The notes: generated by a model from the letters alone, not told the origin. 64,000 nucleotides of DNA from Verrucosispora sp. WMMD573 (GCF_027497175.1 NZ_CP114901.1:2356001-2420000), one strand, 5' to 3'; numbered from the stretch's first letter, positions 17,577 to 27,876 are shown. A program made the numbers and translations.

Positions 17577-19465
17577 GCCCCAGATGGTGCCGCACCCGCC
17601 GGCGTCCACAGCTTCTGCGGTGCCCGAGTCCCGGGAAAGAGCAGATCCACGAAGCGTTCGGCGGTGGGCTGCGGCTCGTGGTTGGCCAGCCCGGGCCGTT
17701 CGTTGGCCTCGATGAAGACGTGCTCGGGTTGGTCCGGCGCCGGCACCAGCAGGTCGAGCCCGGTGACCGGGATGTCGATGGCGCGACTGGCGGCGACGCA
17801 CGCCTCGGCGATCACCGGGTGCAGCTCTCCGGTGACGTCGTGGATGGTGCCGCCGGTGTGCAGGTTCGCGGTGCGTCGCACCGCCAGCACCTGCCCCTCC
17901 GGCAGCACGTCGTGCAGCCCGTATCCGGCCTCGGTGACCACGTCCCGGGTCATGTCGTCGAGCGGGATGCGGGACTCGCCACCGGTGGCGGCGGCCCGGC
18001 GACGACTCTGCCGCTCGATCAGCTCGGCGATGTCGTGCACGCCGTCGCCGGTGATCGAGGCGGGCCGGCGTACGGCGGCGGCCACCACCTCGTGATCGAT
18101 CATGACGACCCGCAGGTCCTCACCGGTGCACAGCTCCTCAAGCAGCACCTCCGGACAGAACCGGGCGGCCAGTTCGACGGCCGCGGCCAGCGCCTCGCTG
18201 GTGCGTACCCCGACGGTGATGCCGTTGCCCTGCTCGCCCCGCGCCGGCTTGACCACCACCTGGCCCACCTCGGCCAGGAACTCCGCGTCGGCGCCGTCGC
18301 CGGTGGCGGTGCGTCCGCGCGGCACCGACAGACCGGCCTCGGTCAGGATCCGGCGGGTGACCCGCTTGTCGTCGCAGCGGCTCATCGCCACCGCCGAGGT
18401 CAGCTCGGACAGCGACTCCCGGGTGAGGATGGTCCGGCCGCCGCTGGTCAGTCGCAGCTCGCCCCACTCCGGGTCGGTCACCTCCACCCGGATGCCCCGC
18501 CGCATCGCCTCGTCGGCGACGATCCGCGCGTACGGGTTGAGCCCGTCGTAGCCGACCGGCATGGCCGGCAGGAACAACCGCTCGTTGATCGGGTTCTTCC
18601 GCTTCACGCAGAGCGTGGCGGTGCGGTAGAAGCCGAGTCGCTCGTAGAGCCGGATGGCACCGGCGTTCTCGGCGAGCACGGACAGGTCGACGTACGCGCG
18701 ACCCCGGGCGACCAGCCGGCTGGCCAGCTCGGTGATCAGTGCCTGCCCGGTGCCGGGCGGGGCCTGGTTGAAGTCGACGGTCAGGCACCACAGGCTGGCG
18801 CCGTTGTCCGGGTCGTCGAAGACCGCCACGTGGTCGATGCCGGTGATGGTGCCGACGATCTCGCCGGTGACCGCCTCGGCCACCAGGTGCAGGAACCGGT
18901 CGGTGGCGGCGTTGTCGACAAGCACGTCGACCGGGGCAGTGACCATGCCGTTGGCGGCGTAGATCCGGTTGACCGCATCGGCGTCGGCGGCGTCACGCAA
19001 CCGACGGATGCGTACCCCGGGCAGCTCGTTGCGGCCGTCGAGCGGTGCCGGCGTCTCGGCGCTGCCGGCCTCCTCGGTGGTACCGGCGCCGGGACGGGGC
19101 CCGCGACGGTCCCCGCCGAGCGGCAACCGGAAGGTCAGCGACGGGTCGATGAACAACTCGTCGGGCAGCCGGGAGACCAGCACGTGCGGATCCCGCAGGT
19201 AGATGCAGATGTCCCGGGCACCGGCCGCCTCGGAACGCAGCACGTCGGCGACCGCGGACTGGTCGGCGAACGTCTGACCGAAGACCAGCCGCCCCCAACC
19301 GCAGTCGACGATGACATCCGCACCGGTGCTCGGGCGTTCGTCGGTGGTCGGGTCGGCGCCGCCGGTAGCGATCGGATCACCGCCCGGCCCGACCCGCTCG
19401 TACCGTCTGCCCGTGCCGCGGCCCCGGTCTGTCCGGGCGACGCCGGTGGCCAGGGTGTCGGTCAC
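17573..19465 (-). CDS. ngg: N-acetylglutaminylglutamine synthetase (GNAT plus ATP-grasp fusion)
   Basis: About 630 residues. A low-complexity N-terminal stretch is followed by a GNAT domain (roughly residues 130-300, with AIRLYERLGFY) and a C-terminal ATP-grasp ligase with VVKPARGEQGNGITVGV and FIEANERPGL. The fusion joins acetylation and peptide-bond formation: acetylglutamine joined to glutamine. I place the start at GTG 19465, two bases after the asnO stop. An ATG at 19519 would overlap asnO by 52 bp and is the alternative. It overlaps the M42 gene by four bases, so the three genes form one operon. Confidence 0.92.
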   Translation of the reverse strand: MTDTLATGVARTDRGRGTGRRYERVGPGGDPIATGGADPTTDERPSTGADVIVDCGWGRLVFGQTFADQSAVADVLRSEAAGARDICIYLRDPHVLVSRLPDELFIDPSLTFRLPLGGDRRGPRPGAGTTEEAGSAETPAPLDGRNELPGVRIRRLRDAADADAVNRIYAANGMVTAPVDVLVDNAATDRFLHLVAEAVTGEIVGTITGIDHVAVFDDPDNGASLWCLTVDFNQAPPGTGQALITELASRLVARGRAYVDLSVLAENAGAIRLYERLGFYRTATLCVKRKNPINERLFLPAMPVGYDGLNPYARIVADEAMRRGIRVEVTDPEWGELRLTSGGRTILTRESLSELTSAVAMSRCDDKRVTRRILTEAGLSVPRGRTATGDGADAEFLAEVGQVVVKPARGEQGNGITVGVRTSEALAAAVELAARFCPEVLLEELCTGEDLRVVMIDHEVVAAAVRRPASITGDGVHDIAELIERQSRRRAAATGGESRIPLDDMTRDVVTEAGYGLHDVLPEGQVLAVRRTANLHTGGTIHDVTGELHPVIAEACVAASRAIDIPVTGLDLLVPAPDQPEHVFIEANERPGLANHEPQPTAERFVDLLFPGTRAPQKLWTPAGAAPSGA

Positions 19466-19467
19466 GG

Positions 19468-21252
19468 TCAGTCGATTCCGTGGCTCTGGAGCCACATTTC
19501 CAGGAGTCCGAGTTGCCACAGCTTGTTTCCGTTCAACGGGGTCAGTTCGGCGTTGGGCGCGTCGAGCAGGGCGTTGACGTAATCGGTGCGGAACAGGTCG
19601 CGGCGGCGGGCCTCCGGAGCGGACAGCGCGTCGCGTACCCGGTCGAGGAGCTTGCCCTCCAGGTGTGTCAGGCCCGGCACCGGGAAGTAACCCTTGGGCC
19701 GGTCGATGACCTCGTGCGGCAGCACACGACGGCCGATCTCCTTCAGCACACCCTTACCGCCCTGCGCCAGCTTCAGCTCCGGTGGGCAGGCGGCGGCCAG
19801 TTCCACGAACTCGTGATCCAGGAACGGCACCCGGGCCTCCAGCCCGTGCGCCATGGTCATGTTGTCGACCCGCTTGACCGGGTCGTCGGTGAGCATGATC
19901 TGTGTGTCGATGCGCAGGCCGGCGTCGACCGCGGTCTGCGCGCCGGGCCGCGCCAGGTGCGCGGCGACGAACTCCCGGGCCGGGTCGCCGTCGGCGAGCC
20001 AGTCGGGGTTGAGCACCCGGGCCAGGCCGGCGCCGTCGCGGTCGAAGAAGGCCCGGGCGTACGTGTCGAGAGCCTGTTCCCGGCCGACCTGGGCCAGCGG
20101 GGGATACCAGTGGTAGCCGCCCAGGATCTCGTCGGCGCCCTGGCCGGACTGCACCACCTTGACGTGCCGGGACACCTCCTGACTGAGCAGGTAGAAGGCG
20201 ACGCAGTCGTGGCTGACCATGGGCTCGCTCATGGCCGCGACCGCCGCCTCCAGCGGCGGGACCAGATCCTGTGCGGCGACCCGGATCTGGTGGTGGTCGG
20301 TGTCGAAGGTCTTGGCGACCACGTCGGAGTAGCGGAACTCGTCACCCTCCCGGCCGCCCACGGCGTCGAAGCCGATGGAGAAGGTCGACAGCCCACGCTG
20401 CCCCTCCCCGGCCAGCAGGGCCACCACCAGGCTGCTGTCCAGACCACCGGAGAGCAGCACGCCGACCGGCACGTCGGCGACCATCCGTCGGCGTACGGCG
20501 GTGATGAGTGACTCGTGCAGCGCGTCCTGCCACTCCCGCTCGGACCATCCGGCGTGCTCGTCGCGGCGGAGGAACGGCGGGTCCCAGTAGACGCGCTCGT
20601 GGCTGCGGCCGTCGGCCTCGTAGACCCGGACGGTGGCCGGGGGCAGCTTGGCGACCCCGCGCAGGATGGTGCGCGGCGGCGGGACGATGCTGTGGAAGCT
20701 GAGGTAGTGACCCAGCGCGACCGGGTCGATGCTGGTGTCCACCCCGCCGCCGGCCAGCAGCGCCGGCAGGGTGCTGGCGAAGCGCACCACGCCGGCGGAC
20801 TCGGCGAGGTAGAGCGGCTTGATGCCGAGTCGGTCCCGGGCCAGCACCAGGCGGCCGGTGTCCCGCTCGCTGATCGCCACCGCGAACATGCCGACCAGGT
20901 GGTCGACGAAGTTCAGCCCCCACTCGGCGTACGCCTTGACGACGACCTCGCTGTCGCCACTGGAGAAGAAGTGGTGACCCTTGGCCTGTAGCTCGGCGCG
21001 CAGCTCGCGGTAGTTGTAGATGCAGCCGTTGAAGACGCCGGTGAGGCCGGCGGCGGAGTCGACGATCGGCTGGCCGCTGGCCGCCGACAGGTCGATGATC
21101 TTCAGGCGGCGGTGGCCGAGGGCGACCGGCCCCTGTGACCACACCCCGCTGCCATCCGGCCCCCGATCGCACATGGTGGCGGCCATCCGTTCCACCGCTG
21201 CGACGTCGGCACGCGTCGCGTCCCGTCGGAACTCCCCAGCCAGTCCGCACAT
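19468..21252 (-). CDS. asnO: N-acetylglutaminylglutamine amidotransferase (asparagine synthase family)
   Basis: 594 residues beginning MCGLAGEF, so Cys2 is the glutaminase nucleophile after methionine removal. The class II amidotransferase domain (RGPDGSG, HRRLKIIDLS, FNGCIYNYREL) is followed by an asparagine-synthase domain with LLSGGLDSSLV as the ATP pyrophosphatase loop. Its place directly upstream of ngg and the M42 peptidase indicates that it amidates the dipeptide to N-acetylglutaminylglutamine amide, an osmoprotectant, rather than making asparagine. I see no clear ribosome binding site, so the message may be nearly leaderless. Confidence 0.93.
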   Translation of the reverse strand: MCGLAGEFRRDATRADVAAVERMAATMCDRGPDGSGVWSQGPVALGHRRLKIIDLSAASGQPIVDSAAGLTGVFNGCIYNYRELRAELQAKGHHFFSSGDSEVVVKAYAEWGLNFVDHLVGMFAVAISERDTGRLVLARDRLGIKPLYLAESAGVVRFASTLPALLAGGGVDTSIDPVALGHYLSFHSIVPPPRTILRGVAKLPPATVRVYEADGRSHERVYWDPPFLRRDEHAGWSEREWQDALHESLITAVRRRMVADVPVGVLLSGGLDSSLVVALLAGEGQRGLSTFSIGFDAVGGREGDEFRYSDVVAKTFDTDHHQIRVAAQDLVPPLEAAVAAMSEPMVSHDCVAFYLLSQEVSRHVKVVQSGQGADEILGGYHWYPPLAQVGREQALDTYARAFFDRDGAGLARVLNPDWLADGDPAREFVAAHLARPGAQTAVDAGLRIDTQIMLTDDPVKRVDNMTMAHGLEARVPFLDHEFVELAAACPPELKLAQGGKGVLKEIGRRVLPHEVIDRPKGYFPVPGLTHLEGKLLDRVRDALSAPEARRRDLFRTDYVNALLDAPNAELTPLNGNKLWQLGLLEMWLQSHGID

Positions 21253-21494
21253 GTGAGCCCATGCTGCCAGAGGATGTTGCGATTAGCCTGTTGAGACCAT
21301 GACGGTCGTGTAACAGCATTGCTAGAATCCGCGCCCCGCGATCAAGGCATTGTCATTCGGGGTCGAGCGACGTGATGTTTCGTGCCCGCCTCGTAGCACT
21401 TGTGGCGTTTGGGCAGCAGCGTTAAGTGTGACGAATGCCGCAATACGTGTCGCATCGACTCGATCACGGGTCTGCCGTCCCACGCCCACGCGGC

Positions 21495-21524
21495 GGCCGG
21501 CCCGCCGAAATCGGCGGGCCGGCC
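21495..21524 (-). terminator. Perfect hairpin after msrA
   Basis: GGCCGGCCCGCCGA-AA-TCGGCGGGCCGGCC is a perfect 14-bp stem with a 2-nt centre, 31 bp beyond the msrA stop. It is probably the msrA terminator, though without a U tract. The rest of the gap at 21253-21554 should hold the asnO promoter on the minus strand. I could not identify it with confidence and see no gene there. Confidence 0.65.
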
Positions 21525-21554
21525 GTCAAGGGGCGCTTGGGTGTGTCGCGCTGC

Positions 21555-22217
<663 letters not shown>

Positions 22218-22329
22218 GGTGGGACTCCTTTCGTACCCTTCCCCGCGTGTAACACCGGCGGATCCCGCTTCCTTACCCGCCGCGCCGCCGCTCAGGCCCG
22301 CGCACCGCAGCGCCCGCTCGCCGCTGGGC

Positions 22330-22746
22330 TCACGCCGGCAGCGCGGCGTGCACGCGGCCGGCGTAGGCCGTGGCCTCGGCGTCGTCGGCGTAACGGGTAC
22401 GCGGCCAGAAGAAGCCACGCAGCCCGTCGCCCTTCGTTCTGGGCACCACATGGGTGTGCAGGTGCGGAACGGACTGGGACACCCGGTTGTTCATCGCCAC
22501 GAACGTGCCGCCCGCGCCAAGGCCGGACTCGACCGCCACGGCGATCCGCCGCACCAACCTGAAGTAGCCGGGCAGCGACTCCGGCGGCAGGTCGGCGAGG
22601 GTGACCAGATGGGTGCGCGGCACCACCAGCACGTGCCCCTTGAACACCGGCCGGGTGTCCAGGAACGCCACCCCGTCCGGCTCGTCGGTCACCCGGAACG
22701 CCGGCACCTCACCGGCCACGATCCCGCAGAACACGCACCCCGCCAT
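22330..22746 (-). CDS. HIT family protein (histidine triad hydrolase)
   Basis: 138 residues with a Zn-type N terminus CVFCGI and the histidine triad HLHTHVV. HIT proteins hydrolyse nucleoside phosphoramidates or related dinucleotides. The C-terminal tail WPRTRYADD is common in the actinobacterial branch. The nearest neighbour upstream is the AbiEii-like gene 52 bp away; no functional link is evident. Confidence 0.93.
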   Translation of the reverse strand: MAGCVFCGIVAGEVPAFRVTDEPDGVAFLDTRPVFKGHVLVVPRTHLVTLADLPPESLPGYFRLVRRIAVAVESGLGAGGTFVAMNNRVSQSVPHLHTHVVPRTKGDGLRGFFWPRTRYADDAEATAYAGRVHAALPA

Positions 22747-22798
22747 CCGGTCAGATTAAGCCTGGGCGGGTGCCGCCGCCGCCCGCACCGCACCGCCG

Positions 22799-23491
22799 TC
22801 ACAGTCGGTCGAGGTACGCGTCCCACTCGTCGCCGGCGACCGGGACCGGACCGCTCTCCCCGTTCGCCAGGCGAGACCGGATGTCCGCCTCCCAGGCGAG
22901 GGCCCAGCCACGTAGCTCGACGATCCTCGGGTCGGTCAGTCCGTACGCGGCGAACGTCTCGTCGTCCAGCTCACCGATGGCGCCGAGTCGGTCGGCCAAC
23001 TCCTCCAACGAGAATCCGACCGTGTGCCGGGCACCCAGATGCTCCAGATCCCGCCTGCCGAGGCGGTCGTTGGCAGCGTGGATGTCGATGTAGTCGCGAT
23101 GCGCAGCCCGCTCGTGAAGCGCTCGCATCTTGAGGCCGACCGCGTCGTCGAAGGCGAGAACCGGCCCAAGACTGAGCGCGGCCGGCGGCCCGATCGCCTC
23201 TTTCAACAGGTCCACCTCGCAGGCTTCTTCCGGCGAGGTGACCATCAACCGTGCCATTCGTGCGGTCGCCTCGATGATGCGCGCGTCGAATCCGGCTGCG
23301 ACGTACGCATCGACAAGGCGGGCGGCGACGACCGGTAGAGGAAGGGTGGTAGCTGTCGCGAAGTCGATGTCCCGGGACGGTCTTTTGACCAGTTCGTGCG
23401 CGGTGAGGGCGTAGCCGCCAGCCAGGACCAGCCCGAGATCTTCGCCGGCAGCGAAGCCGACCCGTAGCAGCCGAAGGTGTAATTCATCCAC
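22799..23491 (-). CDS. AbiEii-like nucleotidyltransferase (candidate toxin)
   Basis: 230 residues. The nucleotidyltransferase signature appears as LAGGYAL followed by SRDIDF, with the metal-binding Asp pair at 41 and 43. A third acidic residue is in CEVDLL, and a helical C-terminal domain follows. This is the AbiEii/AbiGii toxin-type superfamily (MNTase fold). It starts at GTG 23491, two bases after the stop of a 108-residue protein, so the two are one operon. Codon 4 is TTA (23480-23482), rare in this genome and dependent on the tRNA-Leu at 6957. The pair resembles an imported island. Toxin activity is an inference from family only. Confidence 0.85.
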   Translation of the reverse strand: MDELHLRLLRVGFAAGEDLGLVLAGGYALTAHELVKRPSRDIDFATATTLPLPVVAARLVDAYVAAGFDARIIEATARMARLMVTSPEEACEVDLLKEAIGPPAALSLGPVLAFDDAVGLKMRALHERAAHRDYIDIHAANDRLGRRDLEHLGARHTVGFSLEELADRLGAIGELDDETFAAYGLTDPRIVELRGWALAWEADIRSRLANGESGPVPVAGDEWDAYLDRL

Positions 23492-23493
23492 GC

Positions 23494-23820
23494 TCAGGAA
23501 ACGAGTTCGGGAAGCTGACGTTCCCAGATCGCCACCAGACGCCTTGAGGTGAGCCGCCTGATGCGGGGCCAGTCGTGGCGGAGCAGCGTCGCACTGACGT
23601 AGCGGACGATGTCGTCACGCTGGCCGCAGTCAAGCAGCGTCCGGTAAAGAGTCAGCCGTTGCCGCGCATCGGCGATTTCGAACTCGGTGAGGCCCGACCA
23701 GGCCAACCGCAGCGGCAGCACGACGTGACCGCTCTCCGGTCCGGTGAGCTGATCCAGCGATGTCGGGATGCGGTCGGCCGCGTCAGCAAGGCGAGACGGC
23801 AGGATTTCCGTCGGGCTCAT
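23494..23820 (-). CDS. Small protein paired with the AbiEii-like gene (candidate antitoxin)
   Basis: 108 residues, predicted mainly helical and rich in Leu and Arg (for example DARQRLTLYRTLLDCG and RRLVAIWERQLPELV). I do not recognise the family and see no clear winged-helix motif, unlike classical AbiEi antitoxins, which are also longer. It is transcribed first, with only two bases between its stop and the nucleotidyltransferase start. Such gene order is usual for antitoxin-toxin pairs. Its function is otherwise unknown. Confidence 0.75.
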   Translation of the reverse strand: MSPTEILPSRLADAADRIPTSLDQLTGPESGHVVLPLRLAWSGLTEFEIADARQRLTLYRTLLDCGQRDDIVRYVSATLLRHDWPRIRRLTSRRLVAIWERQLPELVS

Positions 23821-23896
23821 CGGCCAAGTATGACCCAGCCCGCCGCCAGGGTGGGTTTAATCCGGTGGGACGGGCGGGAGGACTAACGTCTGCGGA

Positions 23897-25039
23897 ATGA
23901 CCCACGGCTTCGAGACGCTCGCCATCCACGCCGGCCAGGACCCCGAGGCCCGCACCGGCGCGGTGATCCCACCGATCTACCAGACCAGCACGTACGCCCA
24001 GGACGCCGTCGGCGCACCCCGGCTCGGCTACGAGTACAGCCGCTCCGGCAACCCCACCCGGGACGCGCTCCAGGAGTGCCTGGCCGCGCTGGAGGCCGGC
24101 CAGGTCGGCCTGGCCTTCGCCAGCGGCCTCGCCGCCGAGGACACGCTGCTGCGCACCGTGTGTGGTCCGGGTGACCACGTGGTGATCCCCGATGACGCGT
24201 ACGGCGGCACGTACCGGCTCTTCGCAAAGGTCGCCGAGCGGTGGGGGCTGGCGTACACCCCGGCCAAGGTCTCCGACACCGACGCCGTGCGGGCCGCGAT
24301 CCGGCCCGGTGTCACGAAGGTGGTCTGGGTGGAGACCCCGACCAACCCGCTGCTCGGCATCGCCGACGTCGCCACCCTGGCCGCCGTGGCGCACGACGCC
24401 GGGGCGCTGTTGGTGGTCGACAACACGTTCGCCTCGCCATACCTGCAACAGCCGATCACCCTCGGCGCGGACGTGGTCGTGCACTCGACCACCAAGTACG
24501 TCGGCGGGCACTCCGATGTGGTCGGCGGCGCGCTCGTGACGGCCGACGCCGACCTCGGCGAGCGGTTGCGCTACCACCAGAACGCGATGGGCGCGGTCAA
24601 CGGCCCGTTCGACGCCTGGCTGACCCTGCGCGGCATCAAGACCCTCGGGGTACGCATGGACCGGCACTGCGACAACGCCGAGCGGATCGTCGCGTACCTG
24701 GACGGGCACGCCAAGGTCGGTCAGGTGCTCTACCCGGGCCTGCCGACACACCCGGGGCACGAGGTGGCGGCCAAGCAGATGCGCCGGTTCGGCGGCATGA
24801 TCTCCTTCCGCGCCGCCGGGGGCGAGGAGCACGCCGTCGAGATCTGTAACCGGGCCCGGCTCTTCGTGCTCGCCGAGTCCCTCGGCGGGGTGGAATCCCT
24901 GATCGAGCATCCGGGTCGGATGACACACGCGAGTGCTGCCGGCTCGCCGCTTGAAGTTCCCTCCGATCTCGTGCGACTGTCTGTCGGCATCGAGACGGTC
25001 GAAGACCTGCTCGCCGATCTGGAGCAGGCGCTGGGCTGA
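23897..25039 (+). CDS. metB: Cystathionine gamma-synthase / PLP-dependent transsulfuration enzyme
   Basis: 380 residues of the Cys/Met metabolism PLP family. The PLP lysine is in HSTTKYVGGHSD, the cofactor phosphate region is ASGLAAED, and SLGGVESLIEHP lies near the C terminus. The EYSRSGNPTR segment near residue 50 is typical of cystathionine gamma-synthases and lyases. Synthase and lyase activities cannot be separated by eye. With cbs at 13 kb it connects homocysteine, cystathionine and cysteine pools. It is 22 bp ahead of the amidase gene, so probably co-transcribed. Confidence 0.9.
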   Translation: MTHGFETLAIHAGQDPEARTGAVIPPIYQTSTYAQDAVGAPRLGYEYSRSGNPTRDALQECLAALEAGQVGLAFASGLAAEDTLLRTVCGPGDHVVIPDDAYGGTYRLFAKVAERWGLAYTPAKVSDTDAVRAAIRPGVTKVVWVETPTNPLLGIADVATLAAVAHDAGALLVVDNTFASPYLQQPITLGADVVVHSTTKYVGGHSDVVGGALVTADADLGERLRYHQNAMGAVNGPFDAWLTLRGIKTLGVRMDRHCDNAERIVAYLDGHAKVGQVLYPGLPTHPGHEVAAKQMRRFGGMISFRAAGGEEHAVEICNRARLFVLAESLGGVESLIEHPGRMTHASAAGSPLEVPSDLVRLSVGIETVEDLLADLEQALG

Positions 25040-25061
25040 CCGCTGGCTTGGGAGGGTGGCC

Positions 25062-26465
25062 GTGCAGGACATCATGCCGACCTGGGTCGGGGCGACCGCC
25101 AAACAGATCGCCCGGGGCGTACGCCGGGGTGACGTCTCGGCCACCCAGGTGCTTGCCGACCACCTCGACCACGTCGCCAAGGCCGACGTCGACCTCGCCG
25201 CGTTCCGCGCGGTACGCGGCGGGGAGGCGGTCACCGAGGCGGAGAAGGTCGACGAGCAGGAGGACCTGGCGAACCTGCCGCTGGCCGGGGTGCCGATCGC
25301 GGTCAAGGAGAACACCCCGGTGGCCGGCGTGCCCACCTGGAACGGCTCCGCCGCCGTCCGGACCGGCGTGGCGGAGGCCGACCACGAGGTGGTCCGCCGG
25401 CTGCGTGGGGCCGGTGCCGTGATCCTCGGCGTCACCCGGATGCCCGAGCTGGGACTGTGGGGCATCACCGACGACGAGACGGCGGTCACCCGCAACCCGT
25501 GGGACCTCTCCCGGACCCCCGGTGGTTCCTCCGGCGGTGCGGCTGCTGCGGTGGCCGCCGGGCTGGTCCCGATCGCCCACGGCAACGACGGTCTCGGCTC
25601 GATCCGCATCCCCGCCGCCTGCTGCGGGCTGGTCGGGCTGAAACCCGGTCGTGGCGTGGTGCCCTGTCAGCTCGGCGCGGAGGACTGGTTCGGCCTGGTC
25701 GAGCACGGCATGCTCAGCACCACCGTCGCCGACGCGGCGGTCGGCTTCCAGGTGCTCGCCGGTCGCGCCCAGGGCAAGCTCGTTCCGCCGCAGCGCCTGC
25801 GGGTCGGCGTGTCGCTACGGTCTCCGGTGCGGGGTGTCTCGCCCGACGCGCCGAACCGGGACGCGGTCGCCGCCGCCGGTCGGCTACTCGCCCGTGCCGG
25901 GCACGACACCGTGCCGGCCGACCCGGTGTACCCGACCGCGCTGGGACTGAAGGGCATCGCCACCTGGTTCGCCGCCGCCGCGGCGGACGTACGCGCCGCC
26001 GGGGTCGACCGGCGTGCCCTGCAACGCCGCAGTCGCCGGCACGTCGCGCTCGGCGAGTGGGCGTGGCGGCGCGGATACGTCCGGGAGGCCGACCGGCTGG
26101 CCTGGCGTGAACGGTCGATCGGCTTCTTCACCGACCACTCGGTGGATCTGCTGCTCACCCCGGCGCTGGCCAGCGCGCCCCCACCGGCGACCAGTTGGTC
26201 GACCCGCTCCTGGCAGGCCAACATGTTGGCCAGCATCCGGTACGCCCCGTACGCCGCACCGTGGAACATCGCCGGGCTGCCCGCCCTGGTGGTGCCGGTG
26301 GGCCGCCGCCCGGACGGGCTGCCGCTCGCCGTGCAGCTGGTCGGACCGCCCGGCTCGGAACTGCTGCTGCTCGGTGTCGCCGGTCAGTTCGAGATGGAAA
26401 GCCCTTGGCCTCGGCACGCCCCTGGTTACCCGCGCGTCGGAACGGGCTGGCCCGCCACCGCCTGA
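25062..26465 (+). CDS. Amidase signature family hydrolase
   Basis: 467 residues. The Ser-cisSer-Lys triad context is visible: Lys in VAVKENTP, the glycine/serine-rich TPGGSSGGAAAAVAAG, and the nucleophile Ser in GNDGLGSIRIPA. The GND variant in place of the usual GTD occurs in some amidase subgroups. It starts at GTG 25062, preceded by GGGAGGG. It hydrolyses an amide, but the substrate is not predictable and nothing suggests a GatA role, since no gatB or gatC neighbours exist. A 190-bp gap with GGCCGGGCGTCGG near-repeats separates it from ilvA. Confidence 0.9.
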   Translation: MQDIMPTWVGATAKQIARGVRRGDVSATQVLADHLDHVAKADVDLAAFRAVRGGEAVTEAEKVDEQEDLANLPLAGVPIAVKENTPVAGVPTWNGSAAVRTGVAEADHEVVRRLRGAGAVILGVTRMPELGLWGITDDETAVTRNPWDLSRTPGGSSGGAAAAVAAGLVPIAHGNDGLGSIRIPAACCGLVGLKPGRGVVPCQLGAEDWFGLVEHGMLSTTVADAAVGFQVLAGRAQGKLVPPQRLRVGVSLRSPVRGVSPDAPNRDAVAAAGRLLARAGHDTVPADPVYPTALGLKGIATWFAAAAADVRAAGVDRRALQRRSRRHVALGEWAWRRGYVREADRLAWRERSIGFFTDHSVDLLLTPALASAPPPATSWSTRSWQANMLASIRYAPYAAPWNIAGLPALVVPVGRRPDGLPLAVQLVGPPGSELLLLGVAGQFEMESPWPRHAPGYPRVGTGWPATA

Positions 26466-26655
26466 TCATCTACGCTCCCGTGCCGTCGATGCCCAGCGGT
26501 CCGATCCTGCCCGGCATGAAGATCGCCGCAACGGCGGATCTCGCGGTGCCGACCGCACCGGACCAGGCCGCGGGGGTTGGGCCGGGCCGGGCGTCGGAGG
26601 TTGGCCCGGGCCGGGCGTCGGCGGCGCCGGACGGAGCGGGTGGCACGATCTAGGC

Positions 26656-27876
26656 ATGACGGAACTGGTCAGCCTGGACGAGGTGCGCGCGGCGCGGGAC
26701 CTGCTCGACGGGGTCGTCCGTACCACTCCGCTGGAGCCGTCCCGTCCGCTCAGCGCCGCGCTCGGTGGGCCGGTCTGGCTCAAGTGCGAGAACCTTCAGC
26801 GGGCGGGGTCGTACAAGGTGCGCGGGGCGTACGTGCGGATCTCTCGGTTGTCGGCGCAGGAGCGTGCTCGGGGCGTGGTCGCGGCCAGCGCCGGCAATCA
26901 CGCACAGGGCGTGGCGCTCGCCGCCGGGCTGGTCGGCACCCACGCCACCGTCTTCATGCCGGTGAACGCGCCACTGCCGAAGGTGGCGGCGACGAAGGGG
27001 TACGGCGCCCAGGTCGAGCTGATCGGTGCCACGGTCGACGAGTCGCTGGTCGCGGCACAGACGTTCGCGGAGCGCACTGGAGCGGTGCTGATCCATCCGT
27101 TCGACCACCGGGACGTGATCGCCGGGCAGGGCACGGTGGCGCTGGAGATCCTGGAGCAGTGCCCGCAGGTCACCACGATCGTCACCGGCGTCGGCGGGGG
27201 AGGACTGATCTCCGGGCTGGCGGTGGCCGCCAAGGCGCTCCGGCCGGACGTTCGGGTGATCGGCGTGCAGGCGGCCGGCGCGGCGGCCTTCCCGCCGTCA
27301 CTGGTCGCGGGCGAGCCGGTCCGGCTCCCGGCCTTCACCACCATCGCCGACGGCATCGCGGTCGGTCGGCCGGGTGATGTCACCTTCAGCCACGTCAGCA
27401 AGCTGGTCGACGACATGGTCACCGTCTCCGAGGAGGACATCTCCCGGGCGCTGCTCATGCTGCTCGAACGCGGCAAGCAGGTGGTGGAGCCGGCCGGGGC
27501 GGTCGGTGTGGCCGCCCTGCTGGCCGGCGCTGTCGAGGTGACCGCGCCAGCGGTGGTGGTGCTCTCCGGCGGCAACATCGACCCGCTGCTGATGCTGCGC
27601 GTGATCGAGCATGGCCTGGCGGCGGCGGGGCGCTACCTGCGGGTCACGGTGCGCTGCTCGGACCGGCCCGGACAGTTGGCCTCGCTGTTGCGCGAGATCG
27701 CCGAGCACCGGGCGAACGTGGTGGACGTGGTCCACCAGCGGGCCAACCCGCACCTGCGTCTCGGTGAGGTGGAGGTCGCGCTGTCCGTGGAGACCCGGGG
27801 TGTCGAACACTCCGACATGCTGATCAGCGCTCTGCGGGCCAGCGGCTATCAGGTGACGATCGCACCAGAGGCGTGA
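26656..27876 (+). CDS. ilvA: Threonine ammonia-lyase with C-terminal ACT domain
   Basis: 406 residues from ATG 26656. The PLP lysine K54 is in GSYKVRGAY; ASAGNHAQGVA and VGGGGLISG bind the cofactor phosphate. An ACT-like domain occupies about residues 330-404 (VTVRCSDRPGQLASLL). This is the short form with one ACT domain, as in TdcB-type or actinobacterial IlvA enzymes. It deaminates threonine to 2-oxobutyrate for isoleucine synthesis or catabolism. A strong hairpin overlaps its stop codon. The frame runs upstream into the amidase region as a shadow. Confidence 0.94.
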   Translation: MTELVSLDEVRAARDLLDGVVRTTPLEPSRPLSAALGGPVWLKCENLQRAGSYKVRGAYVRISRLSAQERARGVVAASAGNHAQGVALAAGLVGTHATVFMPVNAPLPKVAATKGYGAQVELIGATVDESLVAAQTFAERTGAVLIHPFDHRDVIAGQGTVALEILEQCPQVTTIVTGVGGGGLISGLAVAAKALRPDVRVIGVQAAGAAAFPPSLVAGEPVRLPAFTTIADGIAVGRPGDVTFSHVSKLVDDMVTVSEEDISRALLMLLERGKQVVEPAGAVGVAALLAGAVEVTAPAVVVLSGGNIDPLLMLRVIEHGLAAAGRYLRVTVRCSDRPGQLASLLREIAEHRANVVDVVHQRANPHLRLGEVEVALSVETRGVEHSDMLISALRASGYQVTIAPEA

